Shown here: piece by piece, positions 11,145-20,019 of the stretch
Position numbering within the stretch: position 1 is the stretch's first letter
Layout of the letters: each line of letters starts with the position of its first letter
Source: Gammaproteobacteria bacterium
Lineage (GTDB): Bacteria; Pseudomonadota; Gammaproteobacteria; Xanthomonadales; Wenzhouxiangellaceae
Assembly: GCA_003561495.1 (NCBI GenBank)
Contig: PWWM01000251.1
Span: 1 to 34,823, forward strand
Direction of reading: 5' to 3'
DNA: 34,823 nucleotides
Program-made: the position numbers and the translations under genes
The notes under the pieces: generated by a model
Seen by the model: the letters and a program-made list of their open reading frames with translations, nothing else
Database searches by the model: none
What the model was told of the DNA's origin: nothing

Positions 11145-11294
11145 TCAGGCAATGCGGCGGTAGGCAATCGCGCCGGAATCATCGGACTCGGAGTCACTGC
11201 ATTCGTCCTGGAGATGGTCCAGCCATTCCATGACGACATCGTCAGACAGCAGTTGATTGAACTTCTGAGATTCGTTGTATTGGACCTGTTCCAT
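11145..11294 (-). CDS. Small acidic protein, 49 aa, related to ORF 11629-11823
   Basis: MEQVQYNESQKFNQLLSDDVVMEWLDHLQDECSDSESDDSGAIAYRRIA; GGGAG ribosome-binding site ~7 nt upstream of ATG; shares FNxxLSDxxVMEWLxxLxxE with the second small ORF. Confidence 0.6.
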   Translation of the reverse strand: MEQVQYNESQKFNQLLSDDVVMEWLDHLQDECSDSESDDSGAIAYRRIA

Positions 11295-11465
11295 GATCTT
11301 GCTCCCGAAGGTTGCATTTTTAGTCTCGGGAATAAGAATGCATTTTCCATGCCAGAAAAGATCTGCGGCAGACAAATCAGGGGGTTAAACAATTGTCCTC
11401 ATTTGAAAATGACCGCAAACTGACGGGAATAGTCAGTCACGAGACATTTTAGGGCAACGCCTCTA

Positions 11466-11499
11466 AAAGCAAAACGCGCCCACCTGACGGGGGGCGCGT
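11466..11499 (-). terminator. Rho-independent terminator on minus strand
   Basis: Minus strand reads ACGCGCCC-ccgtcaggt-GGGCGCGT-TTTGCTTTT: 8-bp GC-rich stem (11474-11481 / 11492-11499) followed by a T-rich tract; ~130 bp downstream of the 11629-11823 ORF. Confidence 0.65.
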
Positions 11500-11628
11500 A
11501 ACGCTGTCTGGGCCCTGGGCTGGTAGTCCAGGGTGGGCGACAATTCAGACACATCGCCCAATGGGTTCCCCTTCCCGTGTGTTCTTTCGAACCGTTCGCT
11601 GACCGAAGCCCGGCAGCGAGCGGGTGGC

Positions 11629-11823
11629 TCAAACCTGCAGCGTGGCCGAGTGGCCTTCGTGGCGGGATTCTTCGAGGTCCAGGGCCGAATCCTCTTCTTC
11701 GAGATCCATCAACCACTCCATGACAGCCTCGTCGGAGAGCATGCCGTTGAAGGCGGTTTCATCGACAGAAGCGATCAGTTCCACATCCTGGTTGTCGGTA
11801 AAAATCAGATTGAAGTCGGCCAT
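11629..11823 (-). CDS. Small acidic protein, 64 aa, related to ORF 11145-11294
   Basis: MADFNLIFTDNQDVELIASVDETAFNGMLSDEAVMEWLMDLEEEDSALDLEESRHEGHSATLQV; motif shared with the 49-aa ORF; GAGG upstream of ATG. Confidence 0.6.
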   Translation of the reverse strand: MADFNLIFTDNQDVELIASVDETAFNGMLSDEAVMEWLMDLEEEDSALDLEESRHEGHSATLQV

Positions 11824-12034
11824 GTCCTTTGCGCCTCGTCATTTGTTGACTGTGTGCGTTCATGGACATTCATGCACATTTCGTGCCAGGATTTCGGAGG
11901 CACCGTAAAACCAAGCCATCGATAAAAACAATCGCCGGCTGGATGGCCCGAAAGTGACAGAATTGGTCCAGGAGTTGACGGACCGGGGCATCTCAAGTCA
12001 GGCACAATGACGCACCCGTTCAACGGATCTCGCC

Positions 12035-12931
12035 ATGCCTGCCCGTCACCTGATGCTGTTGCTGCTGATCTGCCTGATCTGGGCCGGCAACTTCATTGCC
12101 GCGGCCTGGGCCGTGGAGATTCTGGAACCGGTGACATTTACCGTGGTTCGCTTTGCGCTGGTGCTGGCCGTGCTGGCGCCACTGCTGCGCATCCCGCACC
12201 GGTCCCAGTGGCCGCGTTTGCTGGCCTGCTGCTGGACCATGGGGGCCGTTCATTTCGGCCTGGTCTTTTTTGCCCTGGGTCGATCCGAGGATGTCTCGTC
12301 GATCGCCTTGTTGATGCAGGTCTACATTCCCATGTCGACGCTGCTGGCCGTGTTGATACTGGGCGAGCGCATCGGTTGGCGCACCACGCTGGGGATTCTG
12401 ATCGCATTCGGGGGTGTTCTGGTCATGGGCCTGGACCCGCTGGTGCTGGCCCAGCTCGACGTGCTGGTGCTGGTATTGGGCTCGGCATTTGCGCTGGCCA
12501 TGGGCACCATTCTGATGCGCGGACTCCAGGGCATTGGCGTGCTGTCCTTTCAGGCCTGGAATGCAAGCTTGTCTCTGCCCCCGTTAATGGTGCTGGCCTG
12601 GTGGCTGGAGAGCCCGCTCACCCAGATCAGCGCCAACCTGGACCATCCGGGGCTGTGGGGAGCCATCGCCTATTCGGCCATTGGCGCCTCCATCATCGGT
12701 CACGGCGGCTTTTACTGGCTGATTCAGCGCCACGAGGTCAACAAAGTCACCCCCTACTTGTTACTTGTGCCGGTACTGGCGGTCATCCTGGGCATCCTGA
12801 TCTGGGGAGATCGCCCGGGTCTGCGCCTGATCACCGGCGGTGGACTGGTCCTGGGCGGCGTTCTCTGGATCACCCTGCGTGCCCGCTTCCGGCGCCGCCT
12901 CCCACCCAGACCACCCCCGGCCGGAACGTGA
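12035..12931 (+). CDS. EamA/DMT family transporter
   Basis: 298 aa, ~10 hydrophobic segments, LLLLICLIWAGNFIAAAWAVEILEPVTFTVVRFALV start typical of EamA/RhaT proteins. Confidence 0.9.
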   Translation: MPARHLMLLLLICLIWAGNFIAAAWAVEILEPVTFTVVRFALVLAVLAPLLRIPHRSQWPRLLACCWTMGAVHFGLVFFALGRSEDVSSIALLMQVYIPMSTLLAVLILGERIGWRTTLGILIAFGGVLVMGLDPLVLAQLDVLVLVLGSAFALAMGTILMRGLQGIGVLSFQAWNASLSLPPLMVLAWWLESPLTQISANLDHPGLWGAIAYSAIGASIIGHGGFYWLIQRHEVNKVTPYLLLVPVLAVILGILIWGDRPGLRLITGGGLVLGGVLWITLRARFRRRLPPRPPPAGT

Positions 12932-12980
12932 CTCGTTCAAGACCCGGTGTTAGTTGAGTCCTCGAAATCTGAACCTGACA

Positions 12981-13059
12981 GGCCGGGCTAGTGGGGTGGC
13001 CTGCAGGGCTCTTGCCGCAGTAGCGAGGTCGCCCTGCAGGCCACCCCACTAGCCCGGCC
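12981..13059. repeat. Perfect 28-bp inverted repeat with 23-nt spacer
   Basis: 12981-13008 ggccgggctagtggggtggcctgcaggg; 13032-13059 ccctgcaggccaccccactagcccggcc is its exact reverse complement. Confidence 0.95.
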
Positions 13060-13119
13060 AGGATGCCAACAACCTGCACAATCACTCCAGGATTGTTGTT
13101 TTCTTCACCATGTCATGTT

Positions 13120-13143
13120 AATGTAATAACACGCTATTACATT
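13120..13143. promoter_or_regulatory. Candidate operator palindrome upstream of TrpR-like regulator / his operon
   Basis: AATGTAATA-acacgc-TATTACATT, 9-bp perfect arms, ending 8 nt before the ATG at 13152. Confidence 0.7.
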
Positions 13144-13151
13144 GATACACA

Positions 13152-13463
13152 ATGAAGCAGCTCGATCAACAACACGCCCAGGCCAACCGCGCCGCCCGCT
13201 CCAGCCTGGCCGAGGCCTTCCTTGCCATGCAAACGGCCGATGAATGCCGCGCCTTGCTCAAGGACCTGACCACCCCGGCAGAACTCGAAGCCCTGGTCGA
13301 CCGCTGGCGGGTGGTGAAGTACCTCGACCAAGGCATGCCCTACCGCGAGATCCACGAGCGCACCGGCGTCAGCGTCACCACCGTCGGCCGGGTCGCACGC
13401 TTTCTCGAAAACGGCAACGGCGGCTACCGCCTGGCCCTCGAACGCATCAAAAACCCTGACTGA
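13152..13463 (+). CDS. TrpR-family (YerC/YecD, HisR-type) transcriptional regulator
   Basis: 103 aa; LLKDLTTPAELEALVDRWRVVKYLDQGMPYREIHERTGVSVTTVGRVARFLENGNGGYRLAL matches the YerC/YecD TrpR-related HTH pattern; directly upstream of hisG. Confidence 0.9.
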   Translation: MKQLDQQHAQANRAARSSLAEAFLAMQTADECRALLKDLTTPAELEALVDRWRVVKYLDQGMPYREIHERTGVSVTTVGRVARFLENGNGGYRLALERIKNPD

Positions 13464-13495
13464 CCCCTGAATCCTGACCCCTTAAACCTTGAACC
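13461..13495. repeat. Degenerate heptanucleotide array, consensus TGAACCC, 5 units
   Basis: tgacccc tgaatcc tgacccc ttaaacc ttgaacc, starting at the stop codon of the regulator; reverse complement of the GGGTTCA array at 17831. Confidence 0.65.
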
Positions 13496-13505
13496 TTTCT
13501 TTTAT

Positions 13506-14396
13506 ATGACCCGACTCAAGATCGCCATCCAGAAATCCGGTCGCCTGGCCGAAAAATCTCTCGGCCTACTCGAACGATCCGGCCTGTCTTTTGCCCGCAG
13601 CAAGGACAAGCTGTTCTGGTATGGCCGCAACCTGCCGGTCGATTTGCTGCTGGTCCGCGACGATGACATTCCCCGCCTGTTGCTCGAAGGGGTCTGCCAG
13701 CTCGGCATCGTGGGCGAGAACGTGGCCCTGGAAAAAGTGCTCGAAAACCGCCGGCGCCGACCGGAAGCCCGGCTCGAACCCATGCTGAAACTCGAATACG
13801 GCCATTGCCGCCTGATGCTGGCCATTCCAGAGGACGAGGAATTTCAGGGTCCCGGGCAGCTTCAGGGCCGTCGCCTGGCCACCAGTTATCCGTTCCTGAC
13901 CCGGCAGTATCTCGACACGCACGGGGTCGAGGCCGATATCGTCCCGCTCAACGGCGCGGTCGAGATCGCGCCCAGCCTGGGCACCGCCGATGCCATCGTT
14001 GACCTGGTCTCGACCGGCACCACGCTCAGGGCCAATCACCTCAAGGCGGTCGATGAGGTGCTGGACAGTCAGGCGGCCCTGTATCGCACGCCGGGGACAC
14101 TGGATCCCGACAACGAGGCCCTGCTGGCCAAGCTGCTGACCCGCATCCAGGGGGTCCAGCAGGCTGCCGAGACCAAGTACGTGATGCTGCACGCCCCGCG
14201 CGACCGGCTGGCCGAGATCTCCGATCTGTTGCCGGGCGCCGAATCACCGACTGTGCTCAACCTGGAGGGCCAGTCCGACCGGGTTGCCGTGCATGCGGTG
14301 TGCACCGAACAGGTGTTCTGGGAACACCTCGAAGAGCTCAAGGCCGCCGGCGCCTCGGCCGTGCTGGTTCTGCCCGTGGAGAAGATGCTGGCATGA
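13506..14396 (+). CDS. hisG: ATP phosphoribosyltransferase
   Basis: MTRLKIAIQKSGRLAEKSLGLLERSGLSF..; LPVDLLLVRDDDIPRLL; DAIVDLVSTGTTLRANHL; long form (~296 aa) with C-terminal regulatory domain. Confidence 0.98.
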   Translation: MTRLKIAIQKSGRLAEKSLGLLERSGLSFARSKDKLFWYGRNLPVDLLLVRDDDIPRLLLEGVCQLGIVGENVALEKVLENRRRRPEARLEPMLKLEYGHCRLMLAIPEDEEFQGPGQLQGRRLATSYPFLTRQYLDTHGVEADIVPLNGAVEIAPSLGTADAIVDLVSTGTTLRANHLKAVDEVLDSQAALYRTPGTLDPDNEALLAKLLTRIQGVQQAAETKYVMLHAPRDRLAEISDLLPGAESPTVLNLEGQSDRVAVHAVCTEQVFWEHLEELKAAGASAVLVLPVEKMLA

Positions 14397-15706
14397 AGAT
14401 TATCGATACCGCCTCGATCAGTGAACGAGCACTTGATCAGATTCTCGCCCGCCCCGCCCTGGAAACCGATGCCGAATTGCGCGCCGCAGTCGCCGACATC
14501 ATTGCCGCGGTCGCAAGCGACGGCGACCGGGCCGTGCTGGAATTCGGCCGGCGCTTCGACGGGCGCGAACCCGAAAGCCTGCTGGCCTCGCAATCACAGA
14601 TCGAGTCGGCCGCGGGCCAACTGGATTCGGAACTGCTCGCCGCCATCGATACCGCCATCGACACCGTCACCCGTTTTCACGAGGCCGGCATTCCGACCGA
14701 CCAGTGCGTGGAAACCGCACCCGGGGTGATTTGCGAAGCACGCTGGTCACCAATGGATCCGGTCGGGCTGTACGTCCCGGCCGGGACCGCCCCGTTGCCT
14801 TCGACGGCCATCATGCTCGGCGTGCCGGCACGCCTGGCCGGTTGTCGCCAGATTGTCCTGGCCACGCCGCCGGGCGCGGATGGTCGCGCCGACCCGGCCG
14901 TCCTGGCCATTGCCGCGCGTCTCGGAATCGAGACCGTGCTGGTCGCCGGAGGCGCCCAGGCCATTGCGGCCATGGCCCTGGGCACGGCCTCGGTGCCGGC
15001 GGTCAACAAGACCTTCGGGCCCGGCAATCGTTTTGTCACCGAGGCCAAGCGGCAATTGGCCGAGCGGGCCGATGGCGCGGCCATGGACCTGCCTGCCGGC
15101 CCATCGGAAGTGCTGGTGGTTGCCGATGACAGCGCCAACCCGGAATTCATCGCCATCGATCTGCTCTCGCAAGCCGAACACGGTCCGGACTCGCAGGCCT
15201 TTCTGGTCACCACCAGTCCGCAGCTGGCTGACCAAGTCAACCAGGCCATCGAGGCGCTCATGAAAAAACTGCCCCGGGCCGAAACGGCCGGCCAGGCACT
15301 GACCCATGGCGCCATCCTGGTCACTGACACGATGGATCAGGCCATGGCGGTCTCCAACCGCTATGCGCCCGAACACCTCATTATTGCCTCGGATGATGCC
15401 GAGGCCCTGGGCATGCAGGTCATCAACGCCGGCTCGGTCTTTCTCGGCCATTACACGCCAGAAGCCCTTGGCGATTACATCTCCGGCACCAACCATGTCC
15501 TGCCCACCGGTGGCTGGGCGCGCATGACCGGTGGCTTGTCGGTGATTGATTTCATGCGTCGAACGACCTTTCAGCAGGCCAGCCCCGAAGGCTTGCGCAC
15601 ACTGGGCCCGCCCGGCGCCCGTCTGGCTGCCCATGAAGGCCTCGATGCCCACCGCCTGGCCATTCAATTGCGTCTCGAAGCGCTCGATCGCGAGTCGGGT
15701 CCATGA
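14393..15706 (+). CDS. hisD: Histidinol dehydrogenase
   Basis: PVGLYVPAGTAPLPSTAIMLGVPA, VNKTFGPGNRFVTEAKRQL, MDLPAGPSEVLVVADDSANPEFIAIDLLSQAEHGPDSQ, YAPEHLII; start at 14393 overlaps the hisG stop. Confidence 0.98.
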   Translation: MKIIDTASISERALDQILARPALETDAELRAAVADIIAAVASDGDRAVLEFGRRFDGREPESLLASQSQIESAAGQLDSELLAAIDTAIDTVTRFHEAGIPTDQCVETAPGVICEARWSPMDPVGLYVPAGTAPLPSTAIMLGVPARLAGCRQIVLATPPGADGRADPAVLAIAARLGIETVLVAGGAQAIAAMALGTASVPAVNKTFGPGNRFVTEAKRQLAERADGAAMDLPAGPSEVLVVADDSANPEFIAIDLLSQAEHGPDSQAFLVTTSPQLADQVNQAIEALMKKLPRAETAGQALTHGAILVTDTMDQAMAVSNRYAPEHLIIASDDAEALGMQVINAGSVFLGHYTPEALGDYISGTNHVLPTGGWARMTGGLSVIDFMRRTTFQQASPEGLRTLGPPGARLAAHEGLDAHRLAIQLRLEALDRESGP

Positions 15707-16761
15707 ATCCGCTCGACCTGGCCCGCCCGGACATCCTGGCGCTCAAACCCTATGCCTCGGCGCGTGTCCTGGCCGACAGCGCCGGCATCCTGCTCAATGC
15801 CAATGAAAACCCCTGGCCGCCGCCGGGCGATGACGGTCTTGCGCTCAATCGCTATCCGGACCCGCAACCGCCGGCATTGAGACACCGGCTGGCCGAGGAG
15901 TATGGCGTCGACCCTGAAAACCTGCTGATCACCCGCGGCAGCGACGAGGGCATCGATCTGCTGACCCGTGCGTTCTGCCGTGCCGGCCAGGACCAGGCAC
16001 TGATCTGTCCGCCGTGTTTCGGCATGTATGCCTTGTATGCGCGCATCCAGGGCGCCGGGGTGGTCGAAGTACCGCTCATCGAAAAGGACGATCAATGGCA
16101 GGTCGATTTCGAGTCGATCGCATCGGCGCCGGACTGCCGACTTTACTTTCTGTGTTCACCGAACAACCCGACCGGCAACGGCATGGACCCGAATGCCGTC
16201 ACACAACTGGCTCGACGAATAGAAAACCATGGCCTGGTCATCATCGACGAGGCTTACCAGGAATTCTCCGAACAGCCCTCGCTGATCGAACACCTGGACG
16301 ACTGCCCCAACCTGGTCGTGCTGCGCACCCTGTCCAAGGCCCATGGGCTGGCCGGATGCCGGATCGGCGCGCTCATCGCTGCGACCGACATCATCGAATT
16401 GCTGCGGCGAATTCTCGCCCCTTACCCATTGCCGACCCCGTCCATCCGGGCCGCGCTGGCCGCGCTGGACAACGCTTCGCAACGCCGCCGGCAACTCGAT
16501 GAAATCCGCCGTCAGAAACAGCGCCTGATCGAAATACTCGACCAGCACCCCCAGATTCACCAGTACTGGCCCGGATTGGCCAACTTCGTCCTGGTTCGGG
16601 CCAGTGACGGGCCGGGGCTGGTCGCCGATGCGGCCAGTGCCGGCATTCGCCTGCGCGATCAGTCATCGCAACCGGGATTGGCCGATTGTGTCCGCATCAC
16701 CATCGGCACCAAGACCGAAACCACGGCGCTGATCGAATTTCTCAAGAGGTGGCGAACATGA
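15703..16761 (+). CDS. hisC: Histidinol-phosphate aminotransferase
   Basis: LLNANENPWPPPG, RGSDEGIDLLTRAFCR, LCSPNNPTGN, IIDEAYQEFS, LRTLSKAHGLAGCRIG. Confidence 0.98.
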   Translation: MNPLDLARPDILALKPYASARVLADSAGILLNANENPWPPPGDDGLALNRYPDPQPPALRHRLAEEYGVDPENLLITRGSDEGIDLLTRAFCRAGQDQALICPPCFGMYALYARIQGAGVVEVPLIEKDDQWQVDFESIASAPDCRLYFLCSPNNPTGNGMDPNAVTQLARRIENHGLVIIDEAYQEFSEQPSLIEHLDDCPNLVVLRTLSKAHGLAGCRIGALIAATDIIELLRRILAPYPLPTPSIRAALAALDNASQRRRQLDEIRRQKQRLIEILDQHPQIHQYWPGLANFVLVRASDGPGLVADAASAGIRLRDQSSQPGLADCVRITIGTKTETTALIEFLKRWRT

Positions 16762-17822
16762 GCCGAAAAAAGATTCTTTTCATTGACCGCGACGGCTGCC
16801 TGATCGAGGAGCCCGAAGACGAACAGGTCGACCGCTTCGAGAAGTTCCGGTTGATGCCGAATGTCATTCCCGCATTATCGCGACTGAAAGGAGCCGGTTA
16901 TCGCTTTGTCATGGTGAGCAACCAGGACGGACTGGGTACTGAATCCTTTCCCGAACAGGACTTCATTGGCCCGCACGAGCTGCTGCTGCAGATTCTTTCT
17001 TCCCAAGGCATCGCGTTTGACGCCGTCCATATCGACCGGACGCTGCCGGCCGATAACGCCCCGACCCGCAAACCCGGGGTCGGCATGCTGCTGGAGTATC
17101 TGCGCGATCCCGGTCTGGATCGCAACCGCTCGGCGGTTATTGGCGATCGCGAAACCGACCTGGAGCTGGCCGATAACATGGGCCTGCGCGGCTACCGGAT
17201 CAGCGAGGAAATGGGCTGGAACGAGATCGCCGATGCCCTGCTGGATCAGCCGCGCACCGGCTCGGTCGAGCGAAACACCCGGGAAACGACCATTGCGGTG
17301 GCCGTCAACCTCGATCAGTCCGCCCCGGTGACCATCGACACCGGCATCGGGTTTTTCGACCACATGCTCGAACAAGTGGCCAGCCACGGCGGTTTCGCCC
17401 TGGAACTCCAATGCAGCGGTGACCTGCATGTCGACGAACACCACACCGTCGAGGATTGCGCGCTGGCCCTGGGCAGCGCTCTGGACCAGGCGCTGGGCGA
17501 TCGCCACGGCATTGGACGCTATGGTTTCACCCTGCCGATGGATGAATCCCTGGCCAAAGTCGCTATCGATCTGTCCGGGCGGCCGGTATTCGTGCTCAAC
17601 GGCGAATTTCCGCGCGAGTCCGTCGGTGGCCTGCACACCGAGATGGTGGGTCATTTCTTTGCCTCGCTGGCCCAGACGCTTCGCTGCGCGCTGCATATCG
17701 ACTTGAGCGGTGACAATACCCACCACATGGTCGAAGCCTGTTTCAAAGGCGTGGGTCGGGCGTTGCGACCGGCGCTGGCGACCGGCGCGGCCGGCATGCC
17801 CTCGACCAAAGGGGTGCTTTGA
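16758..17822 (+). CDS. hisB: Bifunctional histidinol-phosphatase / imidazoleglycerol-phosphate dehydratase
   Basis: N-terminal HAD KILFIDRDGCLIEEP; C-terminal IGPD GIGFFDHMLEQVASHGGF, VDEHHTVEDCALALG, DNTHHMVEACFKGVGRAL. Confidence 0.98.
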   Translation: MSRKKILFIDRDGCLIEEPEDEQVDRFEKFRLMPNVIPALSRLKGAGYRFVMVSNQDGLGTESFPEQDFIGPHELLLQILSSQGIAFDAVHIDRTLPADNAPTRKPGVGMLLEYLRDPGLDRNRSAVIGDRETDLELADNMGLRGYRISEEMGWNEIADALLDQPRTGSVERNTRETTIAVAVNLDQSAPVTIDTGIGFFDHMLEQVASHGGFALELQCSGDLHVDEHHTVEDCALALGSALDQALGDRHGIGRYGFTLPMDESLAKVAIDLSGRPVFVLNGEFPRESVGGLHTEMVGHFFASLAQTLRCALHIDLSGDNTHHMVEACFKGVGRALRPALATGAAGMPSTKGVL

Positions 17823-17830
17823 AGATGCAA

Positions 17831-17858
17831 GGGTTCAGGGTTCAGGGTTCAGGGTTCA
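17831..17858. repeat. Four perfect tandem copies of heptamer GGGTTCA
   Basis: gggttca gggttca gggttca gggttca fills most of the 49-nt hisB-hisH gap. Confidence 0.95.
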
Positions 17859-17871
17859 AGGGGGGAGTTTG

Positions 17872-18468
17872 GTGAGTATTGTGGTGATCGATACGGGGGG
17901 CGCCAACTTGGCTTCGGTGGTGCATGCCATTCATCGGCTGGGGGCGGAATGTTCGTTGACCAGTCGGGCCGAGCGGATTCGTTCCGGCTCCCGGGTCATC
18001 CTGCCGGGCGTGGGCTCGGCCGGTGCGGCCATGGCGGCATTGCGCGAGGCCGGCCTGGTCGAGGTCATTCGCTCACTGACCCAGCCGGTGCTGGGCATTT
18101 GTCTCGGTCTGCAGTTGCTCTACGAGCGTTCCGATGAAGGTGGCACGGAATGTCTCGATCTGATTCCCGGAACGGTCCGCAAGCTCCAGGTTCCCGATCA
18201 ACTGCGCCTGCCGCACATGGGTTGGAGTCAGCTTGATTGGCGCAGGGCGGATGATCCGCTGGCCCGAGGGGTGGATGCCGATGACTGGTACTACTTCGTT
18301 CACAGTTTCGCCGCGCCCACCGAACATGCGATTGCCACCGGCAAGCACGGTCGGCCATTCGCCGCGATCGTGCGCAAGGACAACTTTGCCGCCTGCCAAT
18401 TCCATCCGGAAAAATCGGCGGGTGCCGGTGCGCGGATTCTGGCCAACTTCCTGGAGTCGCAATCGTGA
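17872..18468 (+). CDS. hisH: Imidazole glycerol phosphate synthase subunit, glutamine amidotransferase
   Basis: GTG start preceded by aaggggggag SD; IVVIDTGGANLASVVHAIHRLGAE, VILPGVGSAG, PVLGICLGLQLLYERSDEGG, LPHMGWSQLDW, FAACQFHPEKS. Confidence 0.96.
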   Translation: MSIVVIDTGGANLASVVHAIHRLGAECSLTSRAERIRSGSRVILPGVGSAGAAMAALREAGLVEVIRSLTQPVLGICLGLQLLYERSDEGGTECLDLIPGTVRKLQVPDQLRLPHMGWSQLDWRRADDPLARGVDADDWYYFVHSFAAPTEHAIATGKHGRPFAAIVRKDNFAACQFHPEKSAGAGARILANFLESQS

Positions 18469-18511
18469 ACAATAATGCAGTTCAGAGTTTCACACTATCA
18501 GGGAGCATGCA

Positions 18512-19246
18512 ATGATCATCATCCCAGCCATTGATTTGCGTGGCGGCCGCGTGGTTCGTCTGGAACAGGGCGACTACGAGCGCGAAACCCGCTACCCGGA
18601 GGACCCGATCGAGCTGGCCCTGCGTTATCAAAAGGCCGGCGCCACCTGCCTGCATCTGGTCGACCTGGACAGTGCCCGCGATGGTGGCGAAGCGAACCTG
18701 AAAATCATCCACGCCATCTGTGGCGCCGTCGACATCCCGGTGCAAACCGGCGGCGGGGTTCGTTGCCTGGAAGATCTCACCCAACGCCTGGAAGCCGGAG
18801 CCAAGCGAGTCGTGGTGGGCAGTTTGTGCGTGAAGCGCCCGGAAGTGGTCTGCAGTTGGCTGGACAGTCTCGGCGGCGATTGTCTGGTAGCCGGACTGGA
18901 TGTTTCGCGTGGAGTGGATGAGGCCTGGTTTCCGCATGCCAGCGGTTGGTCCGAGGCCGGAGACACCGACCTGTTCACCCTGCTCAGCCGCTTCAGCGCC
19001 GCCGGCCTGGTCCACCTTTTGTGCACCGATATCGAGCGTGATGGCATGTACCTGGGTCCTTCGATCACTCTGTACCAATCCATTGCCAATGAATTTCCCG
19101 CCCTGAAAATTCAGGCCTCGGGTGGCATTGGTTCGCCGGATGATCTGGAGTCGGTATCCAGAACCGGCGTGGACGGGTGCATCGTCGGCCGCGCCCTGCT
19201 CGAAGGGCGAGTGCCATTGAAGGAGATCGAACGATGGTCGCGATAA
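18512..19246 (+). CDS. hisA: Phosphoribosylformimino-5-aminoimidazole carboxamide ribotide isomerase
   Basis: [79 protein letters not shown]. Confidence 0.98.
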   Translation: MIIIPAIDLRGGRVVRLEQGDYERETRYPEDPIELALRYQKAGATCLHLVDLDSARDGGEANLKIIHAICGAVDIPVQTGGGVRCLEDLTQRLEAGAKRVVVGSLCVKRPEVVCSWLDSLGGDCLVAGLDVSRGVDEAWFPHASGWSEAGDTDLFTLLSRFSAAGLVHLLCTDIERDGMYLGPSITLYQSIANEFPALKIQASGGIGSPDDLESVSRTGVDGCIVGRALLEGRVPLKEIERWSR

Positions 19247-20019
19247 GAATCATTCCCTGCCTGGACGTGCGCGACGGGCGGGTGGTCAAGGGGGTGCGTT
19301 TTCGCAACCACCGCGAAATGGGCGATATTGTCGAGCTGGCCGGGCGCTACCGTGACGAGGGCGCGGACGAGCTGGTCTTCTATGACATCACCGCCAGCCC
19401 GCAAAAACGCAGTGTCGACACCGACTGGATTGCGCGCGTGGCCGAGGCGATTGACATTCCCTTTTGTGTCGCCGGCGGCATTCGCGATATTGCCACCGCC
19501 CGCGCCGTGCTGCATGCCGGCGCTGACAAGATCTCGGTCAACTCGCCGGCCCTCGAGCGTCCCGAGCTGATCGCTGAACTGGCCGCCGAATTCGGTTCGC
19601 AATGCGTGGTCGTGGGGATTGATTCCATCCGCGAAGGCGATCAATTCCGGGTTCGCCAGTACACCGGAGACCCGGACAATATGGTCGACCCGCGTCGCAA
19701 CACCTTGGAATGGGTCAGCGAAGTTCAGCGCCTGGGCGCCGGAGAAATCGTGCTTAACTGCATGGATGCCGATGGCGTGCGCTCGGGTTATGACATCGAC
19801 CAGCTCAGTCGCGTGCGCGCCATCTGCCGGGTGCCGCTGATCGCATCGGGTGGCGCCGGGGCGCCGGAGCATTTTCTGGAAGTCTTTCGCCAGGCCGATG
19901 TCGATGGCGCGCTGGCCGCGACCGTGTTTCATTCCGGGGAGATTGCCATTCCCGATCTCAAGGCCTGGCTGGGCCAGTCCGGCATTGTCACCCGCATCAA
20001 GTCACCGGAGGCAGCATGA
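19234..20019 (+). CDS. hisF: Imidazole glycerol phosphate synthase cyclase subunit
   Basis: [91 protein letters not shown]; start corrected to 19234. Confidence 0.98.
   Translation: MVAIRIIPCLDVRDGRVVKGVRFRNHREMGDIVELAGRYRDEGADELVFYDITASPQKRSVDTDWIARVAEAIDIPFCVAGGIRDIATARAVLHAGADKISVNSPALERPELIAELAAEFGSQCVVVGIDSIREGDQFRVRQYTGDPDNMVDPRRNTLEWVSEVQRLGAGEIVLNCMDADGVRSGYDIDQLSRVRAICRVPLIASGGAGAPEHFLEVFRQADVDGALAATVFHSGEIAIPDLKAWLGQSGIVTRIKSPEAA

Noticed and set aside
11145-11375. N-terminal extension (MSAADLFWHGKCILIPETKNATFGSKI) of the 49-aa ORF
   Set aside because: Would begin at a TTG without a good SD; the ATG at 11294 has GGGAG correctly spaced and the related ORF lacks the extension.
12007-12957. 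316-aa plus ORF overlapping eamA in another frame
   Set aside because: Gly/Arg/His/Pro-rich out-of-frame translation; the 12035-12931 frame has clear transmembrane segments.
12981-13059. 28-bp inverted repeat considered as an ordinary intrinsic terminator of eamA
   Set aside because: Stem is too long, the loop is 23 nt and no T tract follows on either strand; kept as an unexplained repeat instead.
13566-14192. 208-aa minus ORF (and similar long minus ORFs at 9199-10137, 14747-15667, 16875-17726, 19111-19932, 28095-29066, 32513-33886)
   Set aside because: All lie opposite clear conserved genes (hisG, glmS, hisD, hisB, hisF, halogenase-like, AMP-ligase) and have shadow-ORF composition.
17831-17858. 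GGGTTCA array considered as a CRISPR or telomere-like element
   Set aside because: Contiguous short tandem repeat with no spacers, only 28 bp; no CRISPR architecture.
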